From positions 20,124 to 84,123 of the forward strand of contig NZ_QJRH01000057.1 in assembly GCF_003254545.1 (NCBI RefSeq): a stretch of DNA of 64,000 bases. The letters are read 5' to 3'. Of the stretch, positions 8,090-15,530 are shown one piece after another (the first letter of the stretch is position 1; every line of letters starts with the position of its first letter). The notes beneath the pieces are model-generated. The model did not search any database and was not told where the DNA came from. It saw only the letters and a program-made list of their open reading frames with translations. The DNA is from Flavobacterium tistrianum. GTDB lineage: Bacteria; Bacteroidota; Bacteroidia; Flavobacteriales; Flavobacteriaceae. The position numbers were made by a program, and so were the translations under genes.

Positions 8090-9196
8090 ATGCTTATATA
8101 CATATTTTACTTTTTTATTGCTATTGTTGCAGTTCAACTTTTTTATTATCTCGGAGTTTTTGGAAAATTTGCTTTTGCCAAACCACAGCACGTGAAGCCT
8201 AAAAACCTTCCTGTTTCTGTAATTGTGTGCGCTAAAAACGAAGAAGAGAATGTCAAAAAATATATTCCGCTTTTGGCACAGCAAGATTACCCTGATTTTG
8301 AAGTTGTTTTAATTGACGACGCTTCTAGCGATGAAACTCTTGAAGTTTTTGAAGAATTTGAAAAAGAATTCTCTAATATCCGTCTAGTAAAAGTTGAAAA
8401 CAACGAAGCTTTTTGGGGAAATAAAAAATATGCTTTAACCCTTGGAATAAAAGCCGCAAAGAAAGATTATTTACTTTTTACAGATGCAGACTGTTTTCCA
8501 AATTCTAAAGATTGGATTACTTCTATGACTTCACATTTTACCACAGACAAAACAATCGTTTTGGGTTACGGAGGTTATGAAAAAGTAGAGCGCTCTTTTT
8601 TAAATAAAATTATCCGCTTTGAAACAGTTTTAACCGCTATTCAATATTTTTCATGGGCAAAAATGGGACTTCCTTATATGGGAGTTGGAAGAAATCTTGC
8701 TTACAAAAAAGAAGAATTTTTTAATGTAAATGGCTTTATAGATCATATTCAGATTCGTTCTGGCGATGACGATTTGTTCATTAATCAAGCAGCAAATAAA
8801 GCGAACACAACTATTTCTTATACACCTGAAAGTTTTACCTATTCAGAACCTAAGAAAACCTATAAAGAATGGTTTACTCAAAAAAGAAGACATATTTCTA
8901 CTGCAGAACATTACAAGTTTTTTGATAAAATGCAATTGGGATTATTCTTCCTATCGCAATTATTCTTCTTTATATTAGTTATTATACTATTAGCATTTCA
9001 ATTCCAATGGATCGCCGTACTTGCAATTTTAGCCACACGCTACACTATTGTTTGGACAGTGGTTGGATTTTCAGCAGGAAAATTAAAAGAAAAAGACATT
9101 AAAATTTGGTTTCCGGTTGTTGAGATAGCGCTAATATTAACGCAAATTAATATCTTTATAACTAATATCTTTTCAAAACCCGTATATTGGAAATAA
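8090..9196 (+). CDS. Membrane glycosyltransferase family 2
   Basis: A 368-residue processive-type GT2. An N-terminal membrane helix (residues 2-22) precedes the GT-A domain: PVSVIVCAKNEEENVKKYI, VVLIDDASSDETLEV and the DxD-like LLFTDADCFPNSKDW. The acceptor region has the QKRRH motif (WFTQKRRHIS), the Bacteroidota variant of the QxxRW motif of synthase-like GT2 enzymes. Three or so membrane helices close the protein (LGLFFLSQLFFFILVIILLA and beyond). It probably makes or extends a surface glycan or glycolipid. It has a good promoter at 8020-8049, and its 3' end overlaps the sigma factor start by 10 nt. Confidence 0.9.
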   Translation: MLIYIFYFFIAIVAVQLFYYLGVFGKFAFAKPQHVKPKNLPVSVIVCAKNEEENVKKYIPLLAQQDYPDFEVVLIDDASSDETLEVFEEFEKEFSNIRLVKVENNEAFWGNKKYALTLGIKAAKKDYLLFTDADCFPNSKDWITSMTSHFTTDKTIVLGYGGYEKVERSFLNKIIRFETVLTAIQYFSWAKMGLPYMGVGRNLAYKKEEFFNVNGFIDHIQIRSGDDDLFINQAANKANTTISYTPESFTYSEPKKTYKEWFTQKRRHISTAEHYKFFDKMQLGLFFLSQLFFFILVIILLAFQFQWIAVLAILATRYTIVWTVVGFSAGKLKEKDIKIWFPVVEIALILTQINIFITNIFSKPVYWK

Positions 9197-9738
9197 ATTC
9201 TAAAATAGAAAAAGCAAAAAAAGGCGATCAAATCGCCTTTACTTTTTTATTAGATCATTATTGGAATGAGGTGTATTCGTTTATGCTCAAACGTACCGAA
9301 AACGAGACCACCGCAGAAGATATTACCATAGAAACTTTCTCTAAAGCTTTTGACAAAATTGCTTCTTATAATTCAGAATTTCAGTTTAATACCTGGCTTA
9401 TTGCAATTGCAAAAAACGTTTATATTGATTTGCTTCGAAAAAAGAGAACCAATCTTTTTATAGAAATCACCGACAACGAGGACCAGCAGGCATACAACAT
9501 TGCCGACCCTACTCCATCTGCAGAAGATGCTTTAATTAAAGAACAGAATCTTTCGCGTCTGCTTCTATGCATCAAAGAACTTAAACCACACTACCAAGAA
9601 GTAATTCAACTTCGTTATTTTCAGGAAATGTCTTATCAGGAAATTGCCGCTAAAATTGATGAGCCATTAAGCAGTGTTAAAGTAAAGCTTTTACGTGCTA
9701 AAAAATTATTAGCCGAAATTATCGAACGTAATAGATAA
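9187..9738 (+). CDS. RNA polymerase ECF-type sigma factor
   Basis: A 183-residue sigma-70 family factor with region 2 (AFTFLLDHYWNEVYSFMLKR, then AEDITIETFSKAFDKI and FNTWLIAIAKNVYIDLLRKKR, residues 18-83) and region 4 with a helix-turn-helix (LKPHYQEVIQLRYFQEMSYQEIAAKI...VKVKLLRAKKLL, about residues 127-175). It starts with TTG, inside the last codons of the upstream glycosyltransferase, so the two are almost surely translationally coupled. No anti-sigma factor with a FecR or zinc-binding domain is adjacent. Direct target genes cannot be told from the sequence; the TonB gene follows after 158 bp. Confidence 0.92.
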   Translation: MEINSKIEKAKKGDQIAFTFLLDHYWNEVYSFMLKRTENETTAEDITIETFSKAFDKIASYNSEFQFNTWLIAIAKNVYIDLLRKKRTNLFIEITDNEDQQAYNIADPTPSAEDALIKEQNLSRLLLCIKELKPHYQEVIQLRYFQEMSYQEIAAKIDEPLSSVKVKLLRAKKLLAEIIERNR

Positions 9739-9896
9739 TTTACTATCTTTAATCAAAGAATAAATTATTCTCACATTTATTCTTAAAACAAAAACATTTC
9801 CACAACATTAAAACTACAACATTTACGTTGTTAGCTCAAACCTAAAACCTTTTCTGCGTATGATTTAAAGTTACTTAACCTTAAAACCCAAAAATT

Positions 9897-10724
9897 ATGT
9901 CTAAATTAAGCATTTATGAAAACAAGTGGACCGATCTTGTTTTCGAGAACAAAAACAAAGAATACGGCGCGTACCAATTACGCCAGGAGAATTCCAAAAA
10001 TTCTGTTACAGCTCTCTTTATGGGTTTATTGTTAATAACGGCTTTAGGAAGTGCACCTGTACTTATTAGCAAATTAAAGACTTCGTCTGTTGAAGTCGAG
10101 CCAGAACCTAGGATTTACGAACCTACGATTGTACACGTTGATCCAACTACTGTTCCTCCACCGCCAGCTCCGCCTGCGCCTATGGTTGAGCAAACTGCGG
10201 CGAGCCAAACAGAAGCGGTTCAATTAACCAATCCTGTAGTTGTAACAACAACAGAAGCTGTTAAGGAAATCGCTCCTAATACAGAAAATGCACCAGTTGT
10301 AGAAAACACTTCTGGAACCGGAACCGCTACTAATACCTTACCTACAACAGGAGGAGGAGAAGGCAATGGAGTTGTTGCTTCAGTAGCTCCTAAAATTGAA
10401 GGGCCTGTTTCTTCTGCAATTTTGGACAAACAACCTGAATTCCCAGGTGGAATTGCTCAGTTTTACAAATATGTTGGAAACAATTTCCAAAGACCAGAGC
10501 TTGACGTAGAAAAAACACTTAGAGTGTACGTTTCTTTTGTAGTTGAGAAAGACGGATCGCTAACTGACATTATTGTTAGAAATGATCCTGGATATGGTAT
10601 GGGAAAAGAAGCCATTAGAGTTTTAAAATCATTAAAAACAAAATGGGCACCAGGAATTCTAGACGGAAAACCAGTGAGAACTGCATACAATCTTCCTATC
10701 ACAATAAAAACAGAAGTCGAATAA
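9897..10724 (+). CDS. Energy transducer TonB family protein
   Basis: A 275-residue inner-membrane protein: a cytosolic N-terminus with the Bacteroidota TonB hallmark LVFENKNKEYGAYQLR, one transmembrane helix near residues 40-57 (ALFMGLLLITALGSAPVLI), a proline/threonine-rich periplasmic spacer with VPPPPAPPAP (about 80-150), and a C-terminal TonB domain with FPGGIAQFYKYVGNNFQRPE and YVSFVVEKDGSLTDI. It passes energy from the ExbB/ExbD motor to outer-membrane receptors such as those at 35925, 40548 and 46237. ExbB/ExbD are not nearby. A strong UUCG-loop terminator follows. Confidence 0.93.
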   Translation: MSKLSIYENKWTDLVFENKNKEYGAYQLRQENSKNSVTALFMGLLLITALGSAPVLISKLKTSSVEVEPEPRIYEPTIVHVDPTTVPPPPAPPAPMVEQTAASQTEAVQLTNPVVVTTTEAVKEIAPNTENAPVVENTSGTGTATNTLPTTGGGEGNGVVASVAPKIEGPVSSAILDKQPEFPGGIAQFYKYVGNNFQRPELDVEKTLRVYVSFVVEKDGSLTDIIVRNDPGYGMGKEAIRVLKSLKTKWAPGILDGKPVRTAYNLPITIKTEVE

Positions 10725-10745
10725 TACAAATATTTTGAAAAAGTG

Positions 10746-10775
10746 AAAAAGCAGAACTTCGGTTCTGCTTTTTTT
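10746..10775 (+). terminator. Intrinsic terminator after tonB
   Basis: GCAGAAC and GTTCTGC arms close a UUCG tetraloop with the stabilising C-G pair, followed by a T-run. Confidence 0.9.
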
Positions 10776-10852
10776 TGTTTCCATTAATTCTAAAATCCAC
10801 TACATTTACTCCTTCAAAACGGAAATCATTTTAACTAAATTAAAACAGAATA

Positions 10853-11233
10853 ATGGGAATATTTTCAGCTATTCTTGGCAACGCAGGTTCAGTAAACCAA
10901 GAAGATTTAATTAAAAAATACGGACAGCTTTTAACTGCAAATGAAGAAATCGAAATGGGTTTCAAACTTATTCGTGACACATTCATTTTCACCAATAAAA
11001 GATTAATCTTAGTCGATGTACAAGGAATTACAGGAAGCAAAACAGAATATAAATCTATTGGTTATAAAAGCATCACAAGATTTAGCGTAGAAACCGCAGG
11101 AACTTTTGACCTTGATGCCGAATTAAAAATATGGATTTCTAGCGAACAGCACCCAAGCATCGTAAAACAATTCAACAAATCTGTTAATGTTTATGAAGTG
11201 CAAAAGATTCTTGCTTTTCATGTGTTAGGATAA
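10853..11233 (+). CDS. Bacterial PH domain protein (bPH_1 type)
   Basis: A 126-residue soluble protein that is one PH-like domain: MGIFSAILGNAGSV, then EEIEMGFKLIRDTFIFTNKRLILVDVQGITGSKTEY, and YKSITRFSVETAGTFDLDAELKIWI. The FTNKRLILVD strand pair is typical of the YvbH/bPH_1 families. No membrane segment. Bacterial PH domains form ring-shaped oligomers, and their biological role is mostly unknown. It stands alone between two terminators. Confidence 0.85.
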   Translation: MGIFSAILGNAGSVNQEDLIKKYGQLLTANEEIEMGFKLIRDTFIFTNKRLILVDVQGITGSKTEYKSIGYKSITRFSVETAGTFDLDAELKIWISSEQHPSIVKQFNKSVNVYEVQKILAFHVLG

Positions 11234-11235
11234 AA

Positions 11236-11272
11236 AATAACCCCAGCAAATATCAATTTACTGGGGTTTGTT
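11236..11272. terminator. Bidirectional terminator between PH-domain gene and M48 protease
   Basis: CCCCAG (11241-11246) pairs with CTGGGG (11261-11266), extended by AA/TT on both sides with A- and T-rich flanks. It serves two convergent genes. Confidence 0.75.
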
Positions 11273-11289
11273 ATTTTAAGACACAACTC

Positions 11290-12165
11290 TTATTTCTTTT
11301 TAGCAGTAGTTGTTTTCTTCGTAGTTGTAGTTGTTTTTTTAGTCGTTGTTGCAGGAGCTGTATTTACAATTTTTTGTTGCACATACGGTTTATACAAACC
11401 ATCTTTCTCTGCTCTTTTCTTAGCATCGTCAGCTCTTTTCTGAGAATCAGGATGCGAACTCATCATTTGGTCAATAAACGAAGCTTGAGAACCTTCACTC
11501 ATTTTTGCCAAAATTCTAAACGCAGATTCTTCAGCATTTACATTGTAGCCGTTTTTCTTCATGAAATTGTAAGCAAATAAATCTGCTTCCGATTCTTGTT
11601 TACGGCTGTATTTACTGTCAATAATTGCACTTCCTATTTTTCCAAGTTGGCTATCTGTAACTGTTGCCACAGTTGCCGACTGAGAAGCTGCTCCATCCAT
11701 TAATGCCTCTTTTTGGTACGCTGCACGAATTGCATCTCTAGAATCATTATTTGCGACGTGTCCGATCTCGTGTCCAATTACAGCAATTAATTCATTATCG
11801 TCCATGATATCCATTAATCCTGAATAAACACGAACACTTCCATCTGCAGTTGCAAAAGCATTCACTTCTTTCAATTTATATACTTTATAGTTTAAAGTAA
11901 ATCCGTCTCCAGATGCATGTTTTCCAAAAACACGATTTAATCTTAAAGTATAACCATCAGTTGGCCCAGCAATTTCATTTTCAGCATCTAATTTATCTAC
12001 AGCTTCTTTAGATAATTTTGCTGCATCGGCATTACTAAAAGTAAAGCCAGTAACTCCTTTCTGAACTGCCCCAATTGCTTTATCTCCAAAATTAATCTGT
12101 GCAGTCATTTTAGTTAAACCAAATGCTGTAAATAAAAGTCCTACTATTATAAATTTCTTTTTCAT
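11290..12165 (-). CDS. M48 family metallopeptidase (copy A)
   Basis: A 291-residue secreted zinc protease. After a signal peptide (KFIIVGLLFTAFGLTKMTAQ) comes a compact M48 catalytic domain: the zinc motif HEIGH at residues 132-136 and a third ligand Glu at about 191 in KQESEADLFAYN, then SEGSQASFIDQMMSSHPDSQKR with the conserved SSHP. Loss-of-membrane M48 proteins of this type (LoiP/YcaL-like) act on misfolded outer-membrane or periplasmic proteins; that role is inference. The C-terminus is a Thr/Lys repeat tail (about residues 267-291). It is a tandem paralogue of the gene at 12364, with a terminator between them. Confidence 0.92.
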   Translation of the reverse strand: MKKKFIIVGLLFTAFGLTKMTAQINFGDKAIGAVQKGVTGFTFSNADAAKLSKEAVDKLDAENEIAGPTDGYTLRLNRVFGKHASGDGFTLNYKVYKLKEVNAFATADGSVRVYSGLMDIMDDNELIAVIGHEIGHVANNDSRDAIRAAYQKEALMDGAASQSATVATVTDSQLGKIGSAIIDSKYSRKQESEADLFAYNFMKKNGYNVNAEESAFRILAKMSEGSQASFIDQMMSSHPDSQKRADDAKKRAEKDGLYKPYVQQKIVNTAPATTTKKTTTTTKKTTTAKKK

Positions 12166-12314
12166 ATTTTTTATAATTACAATTTAACAACAAATGTAGC
12201 ATAACAAAATGCTATTTTAATTTCACACAAAACTTGTTTTTCAACAAATAAAGATAAAACTTTTTTACGAGCTGATAATCAATCTATAATAGATTTTGAT
12301 TCTGTTTAAAAAAG

Positions 12315-12350
12315 AAAAAACCGGCAAACTTTTTAGGTTTACCGGTTTTG
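12315..12350 (-). terminator. Intrinsic terminator between the two M48 genes
   Basis: AAAACCGG-containing arms (12317-12329 and 12337-12349) pair with a single G-U on the minus-strand RNA. It ends the transcript of the upstream paralogue at 12364. Confidence 0.7.
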
Positions 12351-12363
12351 AATCATATATAGT

Positions 12364-13236
12364 TTATTTCTTTTTTGCTGTACTTGACTTTTTCGTTGTT
12401 GTAGTTGTCTTTTTTGTAGCAGTTGCAGGAGCTGAATTTACAATTTTCTGTTGCTCATAAGCATGATACAAACCGTCTTTTGTAGCTTTCTTTTTTGCCG
12501 CATCGGCTCTTTTTCCTGAATCAGGATGCGAACTCATCATCTTAGTCATAAAAGACGCCTCAGAACCTTCACTTAAATTTTGAAGAATTCTAAAAGCCGA
12601 CTCTACAGCGTTCACATCATAACCATTTCTTTTCATAAAATCATAAGAGAAATCATCTGCCTCAGATTCTTGTTTTCTGCTATGTTTGCTATCAATCATA
12701 GCACTTCCTATTTGTCCCAATTGAGATTTGGTAAGAGTTTCTACTTTTCCTGATTGAGACGATGCAGCATCCAATAAAGCTTCTTTTTTATAAGCCGCTT
12801 TTATGGCATCTCTTGTATCATGATTAACAACGTGCCCGATTTCATGACCAATAACAGCAAGTAGCTGGTTATCATCCATCATATCCATTAGACCCGCAAA
12901 CACACGAACACTACCGTCTGCACATGCGAAAGCATTAATATCTTTTACTAAATACACTTTATAATTCAAAGTAACTCCTTCGCTAGTAGTATGTTTTCCA
13001 AATAAGCGATCTAAACGAATTGAATAGCCATCTTTTGGATCTGCAACTGGATTATTTGCATCCATTTCTGCAATAGACTGTTTGGCCAAAGCCGCAGCAT
13101 CTGCATCACTAAAAGTAAATCCAGAAATACCTTTACCTAAAGCTCCCATAGTTTTATCTGAAAGTATCTGTGCGTTTGTTTTGGTGAAGCTTAACATTGC
13201 AAATAAAGCTCCTAATACAATAATTCTTTTTTTCAT
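12364..13236 (-). CDS. M48 family metallopeptidase (copy B)
   Basis: A 290-residue paralogue of the adjacent protease, alike in every domain: signal peptide (IIVLGALFAMLSFTKTNAQ), zinc motif HEIGH at residues 131-135, third Glu ligand in KQESEADDFSYD, SSHPDSGKR, and a Thr/Lys-rich tail. The catalytic residues are intact in both copies, so neither looks like a pseudogene. The region around the substrate cleft differs (ADGSVRVFAGLMDMMDDNQL against ADGSVRVYSGLMDIMDDNEL), as does the linker after HEIGH. Separate terminators and 198 bp between the copies suggest independent transcription. Confidence 0.92.
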   Translation of the reverse strand: MKKRIIVLGALFAMLSFTKTNAQILSDKTMGALGKGISGFTFSDADAAALAKQSIAEMDANNPVADPKDGYSIRLDRLFGKHTTSEGVTLNYKVYLVKDINAFACADGSVRVFAGLMDMMDDNQLLAVIGHEIGHVVNHDTRDAIKAAYKKEALLDAASSQSGKVETLTKSQLGQIGSAMIDSKHSRKQESEADDFSYDFMKRNGYDVNAVESAFRILQNLSEGSEASFMTKMMSSHPDSGKRADAAKKKATKDGLYHAYEQQKIVNSAPATATKKTTTTTKKSSTAKKK

Positions 13237-13509
13237 GGTTTTTAAACTATTAAATTAACAGCAAAATTAGCACAGCATGAATTTTGCAAGTTCTCAAGAA
13301 GCCAAATTTATAACAGATTAAGACCGAACTTTTATATTCCACAAAAACCTAACAGAATATCAAAATATTAGATAGAAACCAAAAAACAAACCTCAAAAAA
13401 TACTAAAAAGCAAACTATTAACAATTGCATTAAATTATCTTAAATATTACCTATTAACAAGATATGTAAACGAAAAGCAAATAAACATCTCAAAATAAAC
13501 TACATTCCG

Positions 13510-13517
13510 TATCTTTG
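13510..13517 (+). promoter_or_regulatory. Candidate -7 element (TATCTTTG) for lipA
   Basis: TAnnTTTG match 18 bp before the lipA ATG, within a 299-bp AT-rich divergent spacer that otherwise shows nothing recognisable. The mRNA leader would be very short. Confidence 0.5.
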
Positions 13518-13535
13518 TACTTTGAACATTGATAT

Positions 13536-14402
13536 ATGGAAACAGTCACTGAAAATACACAAACCACAAAACCTAAGTGGTTAAAAGTAAAATTACCTAT
13601 CGGACAAAAATACACTGAACTTAGAGGTTTAGTTGATAAATATAGTTTAAATACCATTTGTACTTCTGGAAGCTGCCCAAATATGGGAGAATGCTGGGGC
13701 GAAGGAACTGCGACTTTTATGATTTTAGGAAATGTCTGCACACGTTCTTGCGGATTCTGCGGTGTAAAAACCGGAAGACCTGAAACAGTAGACTGGGACG
13801 AACCTGAAAAAGTTGCTCGTTCTATTAAAATCATGAACATCAAACATGCTGTTATTACTAGTGTTGACAGAGATGATTTGAAAGATGGAGGTTCTATCAT
13901 TTGGATGGAAACCGTAAGAGCAATCCGTAGAATGAATCCGCAAACTACTCTTGAAACTTTAATTCCAGATTTTCAAGGAATTGAAAGAAATATAGATCGT
14001 ATTGTAGAAGCAAATCCTGAAGTGGTTTCTCATAACATGGAAACTGTACGACGTTTGACTCGCGAGGTTCGTATTCAGGCAAAATATGACAGAAGTTTAG
14101 AAGTTCTTCGCTATTTAAAAGAAAAAGGGATTAACAGAACAAAATCTGGAATTATGCTTGGTCTTGGAGAAACTGAAGAAGAAGTTTTCCAGACAATGAG
14201 AGATTTAAAAAATGCTAATGTTGATGTGGTAACAATTGGGCAGTATTTACAGCCAAGCAAAAAACATCTTCCTGTAAAAGAATTCATCACGCCTGAACAA
14301 TTTGCCAGATATGAAAAATTTGGTCTTGAATTAGGTTTCAGACATGTAGAAAGCGGACCTCTTGTTCGTTCTTCATACAAAGCACAAAAACATATTTTAT
14401 AA
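13536..14402 (+). CDS. lipA: Lipoyl synthase
   Basis: LipA is a radical SAM enzyme that inserts two sulfur atoms into protein-bound octanoyl groups to make lipoyl cofactor for the 2-oxoacid dehydrogenases and glycine cleavage H protein. The 288-residue product has both iron-sulfur clusters: the auxiliary cluster CX4CX5C (Cys42, Cys47, Cys53 in [12 protein letters not shown]) that is consumed as sulfur donor, and the radical SAM CX3CX2C (Cys68, Cys72, Cys75). The C-terminal [11 protein letters not shown] carries the conserved serine that binds the auxiliary cluster. lipB is not adjacent. A repeat of GTTTAATCG words separates it from the GAPDH gene. Confidence 0.97.
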   Translation: METVTENTQTTKPKWLKVKLPIGQKYTELRGLVDKYSLNTICTSGSCPNMGECWGEGTATFMILGNVCTRSCGFCGVKTGRPETVDWDEPEKVARSIKIMNIKHAVITSVDRDDLKDGGSIIWMETVRAIRRMNPQTTLETLIPDFQGIERNIDRIVEANPEVVSHNMETVRRLTREVRIQAKYDRSLEVLRYLKEKGINRTKSGIMLGLGETEEEVFQTMRDLKNANVDVVTIGQYLQPSKKHLPVKEFITPEQFARYEKFGLELGFRHVESGPLVRSSYKAQKHIL

Positions 14403-14408
14403 ATTTTA

Positions 14409-14500
14409 GGTTAATCGTTTAACTGGTTAATCGTTTAATCGCAGAGACGTTTAACGGTTTAAAACAATTAAACGATTTTAACGATTAAACGAATAAACCA
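14409..14500. repeat. GTTTAATCG/CGATTAAAC inverted word repeat
   Basis: GTTAATCGTTTAAT-like words on the left (14411-14440) are complementary to ATTAAACGATT and CGATTAAAC words on the right (14467-14490), giving a potential long hairpin. It fills the lipA-gap spacer and ends a few bases before the gap start codon. Confidence 0.75.
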
Positions 14501-14505
14501 AATAA

Positions 14506-15501
14506 TTGAAAACAAGAATTGCTATTAATGGATTTGGAAGAATCGGGAGAAATCTATTCCGATTGCTTTTAAATCACCCTGAAATTGAAGTCGTTGCTAT
14601 AAATGACATTGCAGACAACAAAACCATGTCGCATTTAATTAAATATGACAGTATTCATGGTGTCTTGCCTTATGAAGTAAGTCACGACGAAAACAGCATC
14701 ATTGTAGATGGAAGGCATTTTTTCTTTTTTCATGAAAAAAGTATTTCAAATATAGACTGGAAATCACATTCAATTGATATTGTAATCGAATCGACAGGTA
14801 AATATAAAACGCATGAAGAATTAAATGCGCATCTTGAAGCTGGAGCAAAAAAAGTAATTCTTTCTGCTCCTTCAGAAGTTGATACTATAAAAACAGTAGT
14901 TCTTGGTGTAAACGAACATATTTTGGATGGAAACGAAGATATAGTTTCAAATGCAAGCTGTACAACAAATAATGCTGCTCCAATGATTAAAATTATTGAA
15001 GAATTGTGCGGAATTGAGCAAGCTTACATTACGACTATACATTCTTTTACGACAGACCAAAGTCTTCACGACCAGCCACATAAGGATTTGCGTCGCGCAA
15101 GAGGCGCTAGTCAGTCGATTGTTCCAACAACAACAGGTGCAGCTAAGGCATTAACAAAAATTTTTCCTAAATTGCATAATAAAATGGGTGGCTGCGGCAT
15201 TAGAGTCCCAGTTCCAGACGGTTCATTAACAGACATAACCTTCAATGTAAAACGTGCTGTTAGCATTGAAGAAATAAATAAAGCATTTAAACAAGCCTCA
15301 AAAACAAATTTAAAAGGAATATTAGATTACACCGAAGATCCAATTGTTTCGGTTGATGTAATTGGCAACACACATTCTTGTTTATTTGATGCTCAGCTAA
15401 CCTCGGTTATCGACAAAATGGTAAAAGTTGTAGGCTGGTACGATAATGAGATTGGCTATTCATCAAGATTGATTGATTTAATTTTACTGATAAGAAAATA
15501 A
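14506..15501 (+). CDS. gap: Type I glyceraldehyde-3-phosphate dehydrogenase
   Basis: GAPDH oxidises glyceraldehyde 3-phosphate with NAD and phosphate to 1,3-bisphosphoglycerate. The 331-residue product has the Rossmann motif INGFGRIGRN (residues 7-16), an acidic NDIADN turn consistent with NAD preference, the catalytic Cys152 in SNASCTTNN and His179 in TTIHSFT, and a C-terminal GWYDNEIGYS. It starts with TTG; no ATG is available in frame upstream of the conserved TRIAINGFG. The usual second cysteine of the active-site motif (CTTNC) is Asn here. Flavobacteria often carry two GAPDH genes, and this may be the less typical one. Confidence 0.93.
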   Translation: MKTRIAINGFGRIGRNLFRLLLNHPEIEVVAINDIADNKTMSHLIKYDSIHGVLPYEVSHDENSIIVDGRHFFFFHEKSISNIDWKSHSIDIVIESTGKYKTHEELNAHLEAGAKKVILSAPSEVDTIKTVVLGVNEHILDGNEDIVSNASCTTNNAAPMIKIIEELCGIEQAYITTIHSFTTDQSLHDQPHKDLRRARGASQSIVPTTTGAAKALTKIFPKLHNKMGGCGIRVPVPDGSLTDITFNVKRAVSIEEINKAFKQASKTNLKGILDYTEDPIVSVDVIGNTHSCLFDAQLTSVIDKMVKVVGWYDNEIGYSSRLIDLILLIRK

Positions 15502-15530
15502 TAAGATTCATTGTAAAAGCATTGCCATAC

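Noticed and set aside
10220..10429. Minus-strand frame opposite tonB
   Set aside because: Antisense of the Pro/Thr-rich TonB spacer, with compositional bias only.
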